From Pythium myriotylum (lineage: Eukaryota > Oomycota > Peronosporomycetes > Pythiales > Pythiaceae), in NCBI GenBank assembly GCA_023091665.1, contig JALJCQ010000013.1, positions 744,001 to 808,000 of the forward strand: DNA of 64,000 nt, written 5' to 3'. Of the stretch, positions 63,511 to 64,000 are shown piece by piece; within the stretch, counting starts at the first letter, position 1, and every line of letters starts with the position of its first letter. The position numbers were made by a program, and so were the translations under genes. The notes beneath the pieces were generated by a model. The model made no database searches. It saw only the letters and a program-made list of their open reading frames with translations, and was not told the origin of the DNA.

Positions 63511-64000
63511 GTTGGCGCCTTCGGTTTGATTCTGGAGTGGCCAATAACAGTGGAGTCGATTTTGGTGGGACAGGGTTTAGCGAACGTCGGTTGGGTTGCA
63601 GGAACGAGGTTGTTGTTATGCGACGAGGTGCAGAAAAGCATCCATCACGCGAGTATCACTCTGCAAATGTGGTGGGAATAAGCAAGTACTTCAATGGTGA
63701 TGGGAGCAACGCCTTGACTACACACAACAAAGCAGCATGATTCTTCTTCGTTGGTGAGCGCGGATCGACGCCACATCAGCGCTTTCTCTTTTAGGACGGC
63801 ACTCAGGCTCTTGAGTTCGCAGATTCAACAGGAACCGTGTGGTTTGAATGCATATCACCGGACGCCTAATTGGCGCGCTCATTGGGGTCGCCGTGAACGT
63901 GGTTTTGCTTCAACCCTGCGCTCTACAGCATGGTGTATAAAATCATGTGCATCATCGGTGCACCCATTTCGTCGCGTCACAATCATCAATGTGGATCTGC
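63511..64000. other. Window end, no gene recognised
   Basis: 490 bp with short overlapping frames and no known domain. The chromodomain ORF's upstream sequence lies here. Confidence 0.35.

Overview
This window is nuclear DNA of an oomycete (stramenopile water mould), not of a bacterium. The evidence is a Crinkler-type effector with the LFLAK motif, short introns (about 50-100 bp, GT(A/G)NGT...AG), densely packed eukaryotic housekeeping genes, and oomycete-style transposon debris (MULE, hAT, RNase H of a retroelement, Maverick/Polinton-like remnant). The LFLAK form points to the Phytophthora/Peronosporales side, but I cannot fix the genus.

Region 1 (1-8.5 kb): a broken Crinkler-like kinase fragment at the edge, 1.7 kb without genes, a two-segment membrane protein, an acyl-CoA-binding/ankyrin protein, two tandem homocysteine S-methyltransferase paralogues and a membrane-anchored cytochrome-b5-like/ankyrin protein.

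Region 2 (8.8-25.5 kb): the most striking feature. One minus-strand gene with six exons encodes about 5,420 residues: a signal peptide, three EGF-like modules, a cysteine-containing domain, a fourth EGF-like module, about 4,900 residues of repeats (17 x 93 aa, 7 x 107 aa, 10 x 195/280 aa) and a C-terminal S74-type intramolecular chaperone domain with the SDSRLK self-cleavage motif. The plan resembles a phage tail fibre with eukaryotic secretion and adhesion modules at its N terminus. The repeats are almost identical at nucleotide level and show higher-order periodicity.

Region 3 (25.7-47.6 kb): an ordinary, tightly packed euchromatic block with membrane-traffic and signalling genes: a degenerate guanylate-binding-protein/PH protein, a CDK20-like kinase, a CDC50 flippase subunit, an RRM/RGG RNA-binding protein, a PI4-kinase with an N-terminal membrane domain, an RGS-like/DENN fusion, an IQ/SAP/RCC1/WW protein and a VPS39-like HOPS subunit. 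The last two end tail to tail with overlapping stop codons.

Region 4 (47.7-64 kb): an accessory, transposon-rich block. It holds an 840-bp MULE-like element with long terminal inverted repeats and a target duplication, a BT1 folate/biopterin transporter with a one-base frameshift, a dead hAT transposase, a family of three small Gly/Asp-tailed membrane proteins (one broken), two RNase H fragments (one catalytically intact), a 31-base G run, a 65-bp near-perfect hairpin next to an AT-rich PolB/integrase remnant, an intact Crinkler gene, a coiled-coil gene and a chromodomain/cysteine-protease-like ORF.

Exon borders were inferred by eye from reading frame and splice consensus. Protein families were assigned by motif recognition only; no database was searched.
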